Source: JAMHWF01 sp048500255
GTDB lineage: Bacteria > Pseudomonadota > Gammaproteobacteria > Burkholderiales > Burkholderiaceae_C
Assembly (NCBI GenBank): GCA_048500255.1
Contig: JASNYH010000009.1
Coordinates: forward strand, 62,001 to 126,000
Reading direction: 5' to 3'
DNA: 64,000 nucleotides
In this document: positions 46,149 through 54,948 of the stretch, in pieces
Numbering within the stretch: the first letter of the stretch is position 1
How the letters are laid out: each line of letters opens with the position of its first letter
Position numbers and translations under genes: made by a program
The notes under the pieces: model-generated
What the model was told of the DNA's origin: nothing
Database searches by the model: none
What the model saw: the letters and a program-made list of their open reading frames with translations, nothing else

Positions 46149-47429
46149 TCAGAGCCTCCAGACCCGCAGGCCGGCCGCCGTCATCGCCGCGGCGTCGATG
46201 CTCGCCTTGACGTCGACGATGCACCCGCCCTTGGTGAGTTTCCGGCAGTACTCTTCCGGTCCGAACGAGGCGAAGGCCTTGTGGGCGACGGCCACGACGA
46301 CGGCGTCGGCGCGTGGCAAGTCGTCCCAGCGCTTCAGCTCGACGCCATACTCGTGCATCGCCTCGGCCGGATCGGCCTCGGGGTCGTGACAGCTGACCTC
46401 GACGCCGTACGTCCTGAGTTCGTTGATGATGTCGATGACCTTGCTGTTGCGCAGGTCGGCGCAGTTTTCCTTGAACGTCAGGCCGAGCACGTTGACGCGC
46501 GCGCCCTTGACGTAGCTGCCGGCGGCGATCATTTCCTTGACGGTCTGCTCGGCGATGAACTTGCCCATACCGTCGTTGATGCGGCGTCCGGCGAGGATCA
46601 CCTGCGGGTGGTAGCCCAGCATCTCCGCCTTGTGGGTCAGGTAGTACGGGTCGACGCCGATGCAGTGCCCCCCCACCAGGCCGGGCTTGAACCTGAGGAA
46701 GTTCCACTTCGTGCCGGCCGCCTCGAGCACCTCGGTGGTGTCGATGCCGATGCGATCGAAGATGATCGCCAGCTCGTTCATCAGCGCGATGTTCAGGTCG
46801 CGCTGCGTGTTCTCGATCACCTTGCAGGCCTCGGCCGCCTTGATGCTGCTGCAGCGATGCACGCCCGGCTTGACGACTTTCTCGTACAGCGCCGCGACCT
46901 TCTCGAGCGTCTCTGGCGTGTCGCCGGAAACAACCTTGACGACGTTCGTCAGCATGTGCTCGCGGTCGCCGGGATTGATGCGCTCGGGGCTGTAGCCGAC
47001 GAAGAAGTCGCGCTTCCATTGCAGTCCGGAGGTCTCCTCGAGCAGCGGGATGCAGACCTCTTCCGTCGCTCCGGGATAGACGGTGGACTCGTAGACGACG
47101 ACGGCGCCGCGCTTGAGATGCGGCCCGATCGTGCGGCTGGCGCCGGCGAGCGGTGCGAAGTCGGGACGATGCGCCTCGTCGACCGGCGTCGGGACGGCGA
47201 CGAGGATGAAGTCCGCTTCGCCCAGCATCGCAGGGTCGCTCGTGTATTCGGCGAACTCGGCCAGCGCCATGTCGGCGTCCGGGATTTCTTTGGACGGATC
47301 GGTGCCGGCGCGGCACTTGGCGACCTTGTCCTGCACGATGTCGAAGCCGATGGTTCGCATCTTCTTGCCGAACTCGACGACGAGCGGAAGCCCGACGTAT
47401 CCGAGACCGATGACCGCAATCGTAGACAC
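46149..47429 (-). CDS. Nucleotide-sugar dehydrogenase (UDP-N-acetylhexosamine/UDP-glucose type, TviB/WbpO-like)
   Basis: A 426-residue NAD-dependent UDP-sugar dehydrogenase. NAD motif GLGYVGLPLVVEFG; central ESTVYPGATEEV; catalytic cysteine in GGHCIGVDPYYL; C-terminal FKENCADLRNSKVIDI. The YESTVYPGATE and FKENCADLRNSK blocks fit the TviB/WbpO/VipA group that makes UDP-N-acetylgalactosaminuronate or glucosaminuronate, but substrate is not certain. It supplies an acidic sugar for EPS. GTG start at 47429 with GAGGA upstream. Confidence 0.9.
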   Translation of the reverse strand: MSTIAVIGLGYVGLPLVVEFGKKMRTIGFDIVQDKVAKCRAGTDPSKEIPDADMALAEFAEYTSDPAMLGEADFILVAVPTPVDEAHRPDFAPLAGASRTIGPHLKRGAVVVYESTVYPGATEEVCIPLLEETSGLQWKRDFFVGYSPERINPGDREHMLTNVVKVVSGDTPETLEKVAALYEKVVKPGVHRCSSIKAAEACKVIENTQRDLNIALMNELAIIFDRIGIDTTEVLEAAGTKWNFLRFKPGLVGGHCIGVDPYYLTHKAEMLGYHPQVILAGRRINDGMGKFIAEQTVKEMIAAGSYVKGARVNVLGLTFKENCADLRNSKVIDIINELRTYGVEVSCHDPEADPAEAMHEYGVELKRWDDLPRADAVVVAVAHKAFASFGPEEYCRKLTKGGCIVDVKASIDAAAMTAAGLRVWRL

Positions 47430-47477
47430 AGTGTGTTCCTCTTCTTGGGCGGTACCGCTGCCGGCTGCCGCGTCGAT

Positions 47478-48938
47478 TCAGCCGGTGCGGCCGTAGGTGT
47501 CCTCGAAGCGCACGATGTCGTCTTCTCCGAGGTAGCTGCCCGACTGCACTTCGATCAGTTCCAGCGGGACCTTTCCGGGATTGGCCAGGCGATGGACCTC
47601 CCCGAGCGGGATGTAGGTGCTCTGGTTCTCGGTCAGCAGCATCTTGCGGTCGCCGCAGGTCACTTCGGCCGTGCCGGTGACGACGATCCAGTGCTCGGCA
47701 CGGTGGTGATGCATCTGCAGACTCAGCGATGCTCCCGGCTTGACGACGATGCGCTTGACCTGGAATCGCGGGCCGGCATCGATGCCGTCGTACGAACCCC
47801 AGGGCCGGTGCACTTGGCGATGCAGCGCCTGCTCGGTGCGGCCGTCGCGGTCGAGCCGCGCGACGATCTTCTTCACGTCCTGGCTGCGCTCGCGGCGCGT
47901 CACCAGCACGGCGTCGGGTGTCTCGACGACGACGACGTCGTCGAGGCCGACGATGCTGACGAGGCGGCTCGTCGCCTGCACGAGGCAGTGGCGGCTGTCC
48001 TCGACGAGGGCGTCGCCGACGGCGACGTTGCCGTGCGCATCGCGGCGGCCGACCTGCCAGACGGCGTCCCAGGCGCCGAGGTCGGACCATCCGGCGTCGA
48101 GCACGACCATGCGGATGTCGAACTCGCTCGCCGGGCACTTCTCCATCACGGCGTAGTCGACCGACTCGGCGGGGATCGCGGCGAAGGCGTCGCGATCCGG
48201 GCGCACGAACGCCGCGTCGACGGCGCGTGCGCTCCAGGCACGGCGGCAGGCTGCCGCGATGTCGGGGCGGAACTTGTCGATCGCGCTCAGCCAGAGCGAC
48301 GCGCGCAACACGAACATGCCGCTGTTCCAGAAGTAGCAGCCCTCGTCGACATAGCGCCCGGCCGTGGCCGCATCGGGCTTCTCGACGAACTGCGCGACGC
48401 GCCGTTCGGGCTCGCCGGCCGCGGTGCGGATATAGCCGAAGCCGGTTTCGGGCCGGTCGGGCGTGATGCCGAGGATGACGATCGCGCCGCCGGCAGCGGC
48501 GCGCACGGCACGCTGCAACGCCGCCGTGAATGCGGCGGTGTCGACCACCGTCTGGTCGGCTGGCGACACGACGAGGATCGGGTCGCTGCCGCTGTCTTCG
48601 GCGTGCAGCGCCGCCATCGTCAGCGCCGGCGCGGTATTGCGGCCCATCGGTTCGAGCAGTACCGCGGCGGGATCGGCACGCAGCTCGCGCAGCTGGTCGA
48701 GCACCAGGAAGCGGTGTTCCTCGTTGCCCACGACGAGCGGGGGCGCCACCGCGATGTCGGCGGCCGCGAGTCCGGCGAGCCGCTGCGTCGCCTGCTGGAA
48801 CAGGCTGCAGTCGCCCGAGAGGACGAGAAACTGCTTCGGATACTGCGCCCGCGACAGCGGCCACAGTCGTGTGCCGGAACCGCCGGCCATCAGCACGGGC
48901 AGGACGGCGATCGGTGCGGCTTGGGTTTGGGTCTTCAT
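47478..48938 (-). CDS. manC: Mannose-1-phosphate guanylyltransferase / mannose-6-phosphate isomerase
   Basis: A 486-residue bifunctional enzyme. N-terminal guanylyltransferase: LMAGGSGTRLWPLSRAQYPK (GTP-binding), VEKPD. C-terminal cupin: RPWGSYDGIDAG, LQMHHHRAEHWIVV with metal-binding histidines. It makes GDP-mannose, feeding Gmd and Fcl. The start at 48938 is preferred; the frame is open further upstream. No phosphomannomutase gene is in the window. It follows fcl by 16 bp. Confidence 0.93.
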   Translation of the reverse strand: MKTQTQAAPIAVLPVLMAGGSGTRLWPLSRAQYPKQFLVLSGDCSLFQQATQRLAGLAAADIAVAPPLVVGNEEHRFLVLDQLRELRADPAAVLLEPMGRNTAPALTMAALHAEDSGSDPILVVSPADQTVVDTAAFTAALQRAVRAAAGGAIVILGITPDRPETGFGYIRTAAGEPERRVAQFVEKPDAATAGRYVDEGCYFWNSGMFVLRASLWLSAIDKFRPDIAAACRRAWSARAVDAAFVRPDRDAFAAIPAESVDYAVMEKCPASEFDIRMVVLDAGWSDLGAWDAVWQVGRRDAHGNVAVGDALVEDSRHCLVQATSRLVSIVGLDDVVVVETPDAVLVTRRERSQDVKKIVARLDRDGRTEQALHRQVHRPWGSYDGIDAGPRFQVKRIVVKPGASLSLQMHHHRAEHWIVVTGTAEVTCGDRKMLLTENQSTYIPLGEVHRLANPGKVPLELIEVQSGSYLGEDDIVRFEDTYGRTG

Positions 48939-48954
48939 GTCGGATACCGAGTCG

Positions 48955-49935
48955 TCAGGCGAGCGTCTGCAGGAACTCGCGATACGCGCTCGCAAGCCCC
49001 TCGCGCAGCGGCGTCGACGCTTTCCAGCCGGCGCCGGACAGCACGCTCACGTCCATCAGCTTGCGCGGCGTGCCGTCGGGCTTGGAGGTGTCGTAGCGGA
49101 TGTCGCCGCGGAAACCGACGACCTCGCGCACCAGCGACGCCAGCTCGGCGATCGTGACGTCGTCGCCGACGCCGATGTTGACCAGCGGCGGCTCGAACCG
49201 GCCGGTGACGGATTCGTCGCTGCCGAGCAGCGCGGCATAGCCGTCGTCCGGCAGGTTCATCAGGTGGACGCAGGCGTCGGCCATGTCGTCGCTGTAGAGG
49301 AACTCGCGCCGCGGGGTGCCCGTGCCCCACACCGACACGACGGCATCGCCGCGTTCCCGGGCCTCGTGGAACTTGCGCAGCAGCGCCGGGATGACGTGGC
49401 TGTTCTCCGGGTGGTAGTTGTCGCCGGGGCCGTACAGGTTGGTCGGCATCACGGCGAGATAGCGCGTGCCGTACTGGCGGTTGTAGCTCCAGCACATCTC
49501 GATGCCGGCGATCTTGGCCAGCGCGTACGGGCGGTTGGTCGGCTCGAGCGGGCCGGTCAGCAGGCACGACTCCTTCATCGGCTGCGGCGCGAGGCGAGGA
49601 TAGATGCAGCTCGAGCCTAGGAACAGCAGCCGCTCGACGCCCGACTTCCATGCCGCGTGGATGACGTTGGTCTGGATCGCCAGGTTGTCGCGGATGAACT
49701 CGGCCGGGTAGGTGTTGTTGGCGACGATGCCGCCCACCTTCGCGGCGGCGAGGAAGACGTATCGCGGCTTCTCGGCGGCGAAGAAGGCTTCGGTACTCGT
49801 CGTGTCGGTCAGGTCGAGCTCGGCGTGCGTGCGCAGGATCAGCGAGCCGTAGCCCCTGGCCTGCAGGTTGCGGACGATCGCCGATCCGACCAGCCCGCGG
49901 TGCCCGGCAACGTAGATGCGCGATGCGGTGTCCAT
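48955..49935 (-). CDS. fcl: GDP-L-fucose synthase
   Basis: A 326-residue NADPH-dependent epimerase/reductase of the SDR family that converts GDP-4-keto-6-deoxymannose to GDP-L-fucose. Seen: VAGHRGLVGSAIVRNLQ, AAAKVGGIVANNTYPA, SSCIYPRLAPQPM, catalytic YALAK (Tyr and Lys), MPTNLYGPGDNYHPENSHV. Length is typical. It starts 11 bp after the gmd stop and forms a complete GDP-fucose route with manC and gmd. Confidence 0.94.
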   Translation of the reverse strand: MDTASRIYVAGHRGLVGSAIVRNLQARGYGSLILRTHAELDLTDTTSTEAFFAAEKPRYVFLAAAKVGGIVANNTYPAEFIRDNLAIQTNVIHAAWKSGVERLLFLGSSCIYPRLAPQPMKESCLLTGPLEPTNRPYALAKIAGIEMCWSYNRQYGTRYLAVMPTNLYGPGDNYHPENSHVIPALLRKFHEARERGDAVVSVWGTGTPRREFLYSDDMADACVHLMNLPDDGYAALLGSDESVTGRFEPPLVNIGVGDDVTIAELASLVREVVGFRGDIRYDTSKPDGTPRKLMDVSVLSGAGWKASTPLREGLASAYREFLQTLA

Positions 49936-49946
49936 GGCGGGCGGCG

Positions 49947-51062
49947 TCACTCGTTGTAGTCGTAGGCCTGGAAGCCGGCGAGCTTGACCAGGCTGTCGCG
50001 CCGCGCCGCCGTGTAGTCGGCGTTGACCATCTCGGCGACCAGTTCGGCCAGCGAGGTCTTCGGCGTCCAGCCGAGCTTCTGCTTGGCCTTGGTCGGGTCG
50101 CCCAGCAGCGTTTCGACTTCGGTCGGGCGGAAGTAGCGCGGATCGACGCGCACGATGACCTCGCCCGGCTTGACGCGCGCCTTGTCGCCCTCGACCTTGA
50201 CGACGCGGCCGACTTCCTTGACGCCTTCGCCTTCGAACGCCACGGTGATGCCGAGTTCGCGCGCCGCGAACTCGACGAACTGGCGCACGCTGTACTGCGT
50301 GCCGGTGGCGATGACGAAGTCCTCGGGCTGCTCCTGCTGCAGCATCAGCCACTGCATCTCGACGTAGTCCTTGGCGTGGCCCCAGTCGCGCAGCGCGCTC
50401 AGGTTGCCGAGGTACAGGCAGTCCTGCAGCCCCAGCGCGATGCGGGCGACGGCGCGCGTGATCTTGCGCGTCACGAAGGTCTCGCCGCGCAGCGGACTCT
50501 CGTGGTTGAACAGGATGCCGTTGCAGGCGTACAGGCCGTAGGCCTCGCGGTAGTTGACCGTGATCCAGTAGCCGTAGAGCTTGGCGACGGCGTACGGGCT
50601 GCGCGGATAGAACGGCGTGGTTTCCTTCTGCGGGATCTCCTGCACCAGGCCGTACAGCTCGGACGTCGACGCCTGGTAGAAGCGCGTCTTCTTCTCGAGG
50701 CCGAGGATGCGGATCGCCTCGAGTATGCGCAGCGTGCCGAGGCCGTCGGCATTGGCGGTGTACTCCGGCGTCTCGAAGCTCACCGCGACGTGGCTCATCG
50801 CCGCGAGGTTGTAGATCTCGTCGGGCTGGACCTGCTGCACGATGCGGATCAGGTTCGTCGAGTCGGTGAGGTCGCCGTAGTGCAGCACGAGGCGCTGGTC
50901 GTCGACGTGAGGATCCTGGTACAGGTGGTCGATGCGGTCGGTGTTGAACAGGCTGCTGCGGCGCTTGATGCCGTGCACGCGATAGCCCTTGCCGAGCAGC
51001 AGCTCGGCGAGGTAGGCGCCATCCTGGCCCGTGATGCCCGTGATCAGTGCGGTCTTGTTCAT
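49947..51062 (-). CDS. gmd: GDP-mannose 4,6-dehydratase
   Basis: A 371-residue SDR enzyme; NADP motif GITGQDGAYLAELLL; KRRSSLFNTDRIDHLY (GDP-mannose site), AMSHVAVSFETPEYTANAD, ASTSELYG, YAVAKLYGYW (catalytic Tyr/Lys), SPLRGETFVTRKI. It forms GDP-4-keto-6-deoxy-D-mannose, the substrate of Fcl. Between galE and fcl in the right arm. Confidence 0.95.
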   Translation of the reverse strand: MNKTALITGITGQDGAYLAELLLGKGYRVHGIKRRSSLFNTDRIDHLYQDPHVDDQRLVLHYGDLTDSTNLIRIVQQVQPDEIYNLAAMSHVAVSFETPEYTANADGLGTLRILEAIRILGLEKKTRFYQASTSELYGLVQEIPQKETTPFYPRSPYAVAKLYGYWITVNYREAYGLYACNGILFNHESPLRGETFVTRKITRAVARIALGLQDCLYLGNLSALRDWGHAKDYVEMQWLMLQQEQPEDFVIATGTQYSVRQFVEFAARELGITVAFEGEGVKEVGRVVKVEGDKARVKPGEVIVRVDPRYFRPTEVETLLGDPTKAKQKLGWTPKTSLAELVAEMVNADYTAARRDSLVKLAGFQAYDYNE

Positions 51063-51103
51063 GATGAAGGTTCAGACGAAGGAGGGCGGCGGACGACTCG
51101 GCT

Positions 51104-52120
51104 TCAGGCCGCGTATCCCCGAGGATTCGATGATTGCCAGCGCCAGCTGTCGGCACACATCGCGTCGAGATCGCGCCGGGCGCGCCAACCGAGCAGTTCG
51201 CGCGCCAGCGTCGGGTCGGCATAGCATCGCGCCACGTCGCCAGGGCGGCGCGCGACGATCTCGCAGGGCACGCTGCGTCCGCAGGCGCGCTCGTAGGCGT
51301 GCACCACGTCGAGCACGCTGTAGCCGATGCCGGTGCCGAGGTTGACGGTCAGCGAGCGCCGCTGTTCAGCCAGCCGGCGCAGCGCGGCAACGTGCCCCTC
51401 GGCGAGGTCGACGACATGGATGTAGTCGCGCACGCCCGTGCCGTCGGGCGTGTCGTAGTCGTTGCCGAAGATGCGCAGGCGATCGCGGCGGCCGACGGCG
51501 ACCTGGGCGATATAGGGCAGCAGATTCGCCGGCTCGCCCCGCGGGTCCTCGCCGATCAGCCCGCTTTCGTGCGCGCCGATCGGGTTGAAGTAGCGCAGGC
51601 AGGCGATCGCCCAGCTTTCGTCGGCGGCGGCCAGATCGCGCAGGATCGATTCGCCGAACAGCTTCGTGGCGCCGTAGGGGTTCGTGTACGACAGCGGCGA
51701 GTCTTCGTGGATCGGCTGCCGCGGCGCCTCTCCGTAGACCGTCGCGCTGGAGCTGAACACGAGCGTGCGGCACCCTCGGTCGCGCATCACGCGACACAGC
51801 GTCAGCAGTCCGCCGATGTTCGTCGAGTAGTAGTCCAGCGGCCGCTGTCGCGACTCGCCGACGGCTTTCAAGGCTGCGAAGTGCACGACGGCATCGATGT
51901 CGTGCGCGTCGAAGACACGCCGCAACGCTGCCTCGTCGCACACGTCGACCCGTTCGAACACGGGCGCGCGGCCGCTCAGACGCTGCAGTCGTTCGAGTAC
52001 GGCCGGGGAGCTGTTCGAGAAGTCGTCGATGCCCACGACGTCATGCCCGGCCTCCTGCAGCGCCAGCCACGTGTGGGAGGCGATGTATCCGGTGGCACCC
52101 GTGAGCAGGACGTTGGGCAT
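51104..52120 (-). CDS. galE: UDP-glucose 4-epimerase
   Basis: A 338-residue SDR enzyme converting UDP-glucose and UDP-galactose. NAD motif GATGYIASHTWLALQ (the usual GGxGYIGS is altered at the second glycine), catalytic YGATK, VHFAALKAVGESRQRPLDYY, FSSSATVYG, PIGAHESGLIGEDPRGEPAN. GalE hallmark blocks are intact. It provides UDP-Gal for the EPS. Located between epsL and gmd; no obvious SD before the ATG. Confidence 0.93.
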   Translation of the reverse strand: MPNVLLTGATGYIASHTWLALQEAGHDVVGIDDFSNSSPAVLERLQRLSGRAPVFERVDVCDEAALRRVFDAHDIDAVVHFAALKAVGESRQRPLDYYSTNIGGLLTLCRVMRDRGCRTLVFSSSATVYGEAPRQPIHEDSPLSYTNPYGATKLFGESILRDLAAADESWAIACLRYFNPIGAHESGLIGEDPRGEPANLLPYIAQVAVGRRDRLRIFGNDYDTPDGTGVRDYIHVVDLAEGHVAALRRLAEQRRSLTVNLGTGIGYSVLDVVHAYERACGRSVPCEIVARRPGDVARCYADPTLARELLGWRARRDLDAMCADSWRWQSSNPRGYAA

Positions 52121-52145
52121 GTGGATGGAGGCGGCGCCGGGCGGC

Positions 52146-53336
52146 TCAGCGCAGCGTCACCTGGGCCGAGCAGCCGGCCGTGTTGGCGGTGTAGGAGGTG
52201 GCGCCGCCGCGCTTCTCGTAGCCGAGCTGACAGCCCAGCAGGATGTTGCGCGTCGCCAGGTAGTTCGCGGCCAGCGTCAGCGTGCCGGTCTTGTCGTCGC
52301 CGCCGCCGAGCAGCTTGCGCCGGGCGTAGCGGGCACCCGCGTCGACGCCGATCTTGGCGGTGGCGTCCCAGTGAGCGCGCACGCGCGCTGCAGACGTGAT
52401 CTGGCTGTTGTTGCCGGCGGGGTTCGTGTTGTTGAACGTGTAGCCGTCGAAGCTCGCCTCGGCACCGGTATCGCGGATCAGGTCCGTGATGAACGTCAGC
52501 TTGCCGGTGGGCTTGTACTCCCAGGTCAGCGAGCCCGTCACGCCCGAGAAGTCGCGGATTGTCGTGACGTCGTGATCTTCCTTGCTGTAGCTCAGGCGCG
52601 CGGCGACCTTGCTCAGCCCGGTCGGGACCCACACCGCCGTCAGATCCAGGTCGTTGCGGTCGAAATCGTCCGCCAGCGCATCGAAGCTGCCGCGCGTGTG
52701 CCGCACGCCCGCACCCAGAGTCAGCAGGCCGCTGGGCTTGTACAGCAGGCCCAGGCCGAGCGAGTTCTGATCGAACTCGTTGGCTTGCGCGGCAGGCGTC
52801 GTGGCCGAGTAGTCGCGCTTCCTGAAGATGTACGTGGCCTCGGCGGCGAGCAGCGATTCGCCGCCGAGGCGCCCGCGCGCCAGGAACTGCTGGCTGCGTT
52901 CCTTGTTCGGCTCGGTGATCGACCCGACGCCGTCGGCGAAGCTCGACAGCGTCTGCGATGCCGTGTAGCTGACCGTGCCCGACAGCTGGTTGATCGTCGC
53001 CCAGTCGATGCCCAGGCCGATGCCGTAGCCGGTGTTGTCGAGCTGGTCGTTGTCGGCGAAGCGGTTGTAGCGCACCGCGACGTCGCCGAACAGGCGCTGG
53101 CGGCCGATCGGCTGATCGAGGCCCGCCAGCAGCGACGTGGTGGAGATCGTGTCGCTGCGGCTGACCGCGCCGACCGGAAGCGCCGCGCCGCCGGGCAGCC
53201 GGAACAGGTTGGAGTCGTGGGTGAACGTCTGCGAAGCGCCGAAGTAATACGGACTCTGCTGCGCATGAACCGTGCCTGCCGCCGCGATGCCGAGGGTCAC
53301 GAAAGCGAGGCGAACGATATGCTTGGTCTGGTTCAT
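52146..53336 (-). CDS. epsL: EpsL-like outer-membrane beta-barrel protein
   Basis: A 396-residue protein with a Sec signal peptide (MNQTKHIVRLAFVTLGIAAA then GTVHA, cleavage near residue 25) and many amphipathic strands with Tyr, Arg and Gly at edges (e.g. YRFN-type RYNRFADND, LSYSKEDHD, LGLGLLYKPSG). This is the pattern of EpsL-type outer-membrane barrels in EPS loci, about 16 strands. It ends in VTLR rather than a terminal aromatic residue. Likely the secretion pore partner of EpsE (inference). ATG 53336 has GGAG upstream. Confidence 0.83.
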   Translation of the reverse strand: MNQTKHIVRLAFVTLGIAAAGTVHAQQSPYYFGASQTFTHDSNLFRLPGGAALPVGAVSRSDTISTTSLLAGLDQPIGRQRLFGDVAVRYNRFADNDQLDNTGYGIGLGIDWATINQLSGTVSYTASQTLSSFADGVGSITEPNKERSQQFLARGRLGGESLLAAEATYIFRKRDYSATTPAAQANEFDQNSLGLGLLYKPSGLLTLGAGVRHTRGSFDALADDFDRNDLDLTAVWVPTGLSKVAARLSYSKEDHDVTTIRDFSGVTGSLTWEYKPTGKLTFITDLIRDTGAEASFDGYTFNNTNPAGNNSQITSAARVRAHWDATAKIGVDAGARYARRKLLGGGDDKTGTLTLAANYLATRNILLGCQLGYEKRGGATSYTANTAGCSAQVTLR

Positions 53337-53376
53337 CGCAGGTCTCCAGTGGATGCGGGGTGAGTGGCGCCGCGCA

Positions 53377-54771
53377 TCAGTAGGCGTGGCGGTCGAAGAA
53401 CATCAGGCGGATGGTACGCACAATGATCTGGAGGTCCAGACCCAGCGACCAGTTGCGCAGGTACTCCAGATCGTATTCGACGCGCGCCTGCATCTTCTCG
53501 ATCGTGTCGGTTTCGCCACGGTGCCCATTCACCTGCGCCCACCCGGTGATCCCCGGCTTGACCTTGTGCCTGACCATGTAGGCCTTGATCAGGCGCCGGT
53601 ACTCCTCGTTGTGCGCCACGGCGTGCGGGCGCGGTCCCACGATGCTCATCGTGCCTTGCAGCACGTTGAAGAACTGCGGTAGTTCGTCGAGCGACGTGCG
53701 GCGCAGGAAGGCGCCGAACGGCGTGATGCGCGAGTCGTTGCGCGTCGCCTGCCTGACGACCGGGCCGTTGTCCTGCGTCGTCATCGAGCGGAACTTGTAG
53801 ACGACGATCTCGCTGCCGTCGAGCCCGTTGCGGCGCTGGCGGAAGATGACGGGCCCTGGCGAGCTCAGCTTGACGCCGATCGCGACGGCGATCAGCAGCG
53901 GCGAGATCAGCACCAGGATGATCGACGCCAGCATGATGTCGCTGATGCGCTTGACGAGGTCGTTGGTGCCGGTGAACGGGGTCTCGCAGATGCCGACGAC
54001 GGGCACGCCGTTGAGGTCCTGCAAACGGCCCTGGATGATGCTGATGCCGAACACGTCGGGCACGAAGAACAGCGACGCCGTCGTGCCCTGCAACTGCTCG
54101 AGCAGCGACACGATGCGCGGCTGCGAGCCGAGCGCCATTGTGATGTAGACCTCGCGGATGCCGGTGCTGCGCACATAGGCGGCGACGTCGGCCAGGCCGC
54201 CCAGGCGCTGCGCCGCCGCCTCTTCGTGCAGCCGCTCGTCGACGCGGTCGTCGAAGTAGCCGATGAAGTCGATGCCGTCGGCGCGCGCCTCCATCAGCGC
54301 GCGCGCCACCTTGACGCCCAGCGGCCCGCCGCCGACGACGATCGCCGGGCGGCGCGCCTGCGGGCTGGCGGCATAGCGGCGGATCAGCGACTGGCCGATC
54401 CACACGGCGAGCCACTGCAGCACCGGCGTGACGAAGGCCCACGCCAGCAGGGCCTGGCGGTCGAAGAACTCGAGGCTGCGCGTCGCGTAGCCGCACAGCG
54501 CGAGGATCGCCAGCAGCACGATCCACGAGCTGACGATGTCGACGCCGGCGGCCAGCAGGTTGTCGCGGAACCGGTTGCGCCCGGGGAAGGTCAGCGCGAA
54601 CACGAGCAGGCACAGTGTCAGCGACGCTCGCAGCGCCGGCTCGTCGTAGAAGCGCGCGACGGCGAGGAAGGACACGACGCTGATCGTCGGCTCGAGGAAG
54701 GCCGCCACCAGCGACGTGACCGACTGCGGCGCGCTGTAGAACGTCCTCTTGTAGCTGCGGTCTTCGAACAT
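53377..54771 (-). CDS. wcaJ: Undecaprenyl-phosphate glucose (hexose-1-P) phosphotransferase, WcaJ-like
   Basis: A 464-residue polyprenyl-phosphate hexose-1-phosphate transferase. N-terminal four helices, then a CoA-binding-like domain (VVGGGPLGVKVARAL about 160), then the bacterial sugar transferase domain from about residue 270 (KRISDIMLASIILVLISPLL; VIFRQRRNGLDG; YKFRSMT; RRTSLDELPQFFNVLQGTMS; VGPRPHAVAHNEEY). It starts the EPS repeat unit by attaching glucose-1-P or galactose-1-P to undecaprenyl phosphate. First gene of the right arm. No SD seen before the ATG at 54771. Confidence 0.93.
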   Translation of the reverse strand: MFEDRSYKRTFYSAPQSVTSLVAAFLEPTISVVSFLAVARFYDEPALRASLTLCLLVFALTFPGRNRFRDNLLAAGVDIVSSWIVLLAILALCGYATRSLEFFDRQALLAWAFVTPVLQWLAVWIGQSLIRRYAASPQARRPAIVVGGGPLGVKVARALMEARADGIDFIGYFDDRVDERLHEEAAAQRLGGLADVAAYVRSTGIREVYITMALGSQPRIVSLLEQLQGTTASLFFVPDVFGISIIQGRLQDLNGVPVVGICETPFTGTNDLVKRISDIMLASIILVLISPLLIAVAIGVKLSSPGPVIFRQRRNGLDGSEIVVYKFRSMTTQDNGPVVRQATRNDSRITPFGAFLRRTSLDELPQFFNVLQGTMSIVGPRPHAVAHNEEYRRLIKAYMVRHKVKPGITGWAQVNGHRGETDTIEKMQARVEYDLEYLRNWSLGLDLQIIVRTIRLMFFDRHAY

Positions 54772-54875
54772 CGGTCGATGCAGTCTGCGCTCTGTGCAAT
54801 CCGGAGGCTGCGGGATCCCTGTCGCCGCGGCACGGTGCGTCGGGGGCACCGCGCGGAACCGGGTCACAGACTGAT

Positions 54876-54899
54876 GGCGGGATTCTGATCGAATCCGCC
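54876..54899. promoter_or_regulatory. Imperfect inverted repeat upstream of wcaJ
   Basis: GGCGGGATTC pairs with GAATCCGCC (one bulged G) around TGATC, about 105 bp before the wcaJ start, in the 183-bp divergent region with ubiJ. Candidate operator for the right arm of the EPS locus. Confidence 0.3.
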
Positions 54900-54906
54900 G
54901 GCGCAC

Positions 54907-54928
54907 CCATCCTGCGATTGCGGGATGG
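54907..54928. promoter_or_regulatory. Inverted repeat upstream of ubiJ
   Basis: CCATCCTGC pairs with GCGGGATGG (one T:G wobble) around GATT, ending 26 bp before the ubiJ ATG and just before its -10-like TACAAT. Together with the neighbouring repeat at 54876-54899 it makes the wcaJ-ubiJ gap unusually rich in dyad symmetry. Confidence 0.3.
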
Positions 54929-54942
54929 CGGCACGTGCTGCC

Positions 54943-54948
54943 TACAAT
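54943..54948 (+). promoter_or_regulatory. Possible -10 element for ubiJ-ubiB
   Basis: TACAAT ends 6 nt before the ubiJ ATG; transcription starting at the usual distance would make a leaderless mRNA. No Shine-Dalgarno precedes the ATG, which agrees with this. No good -35 box. Confidence 0.4.

Noticed and set aside
45694..48864. A 1056-residue frame on the minus strand spanning manC, the UDP-sugar dehydrogenase and part of the GMC gene
   Set aside because: It runs in another frame through three real genes; its start is Arg-rich nonsense and only its tail reads through the GMC gene in the wrong frame.
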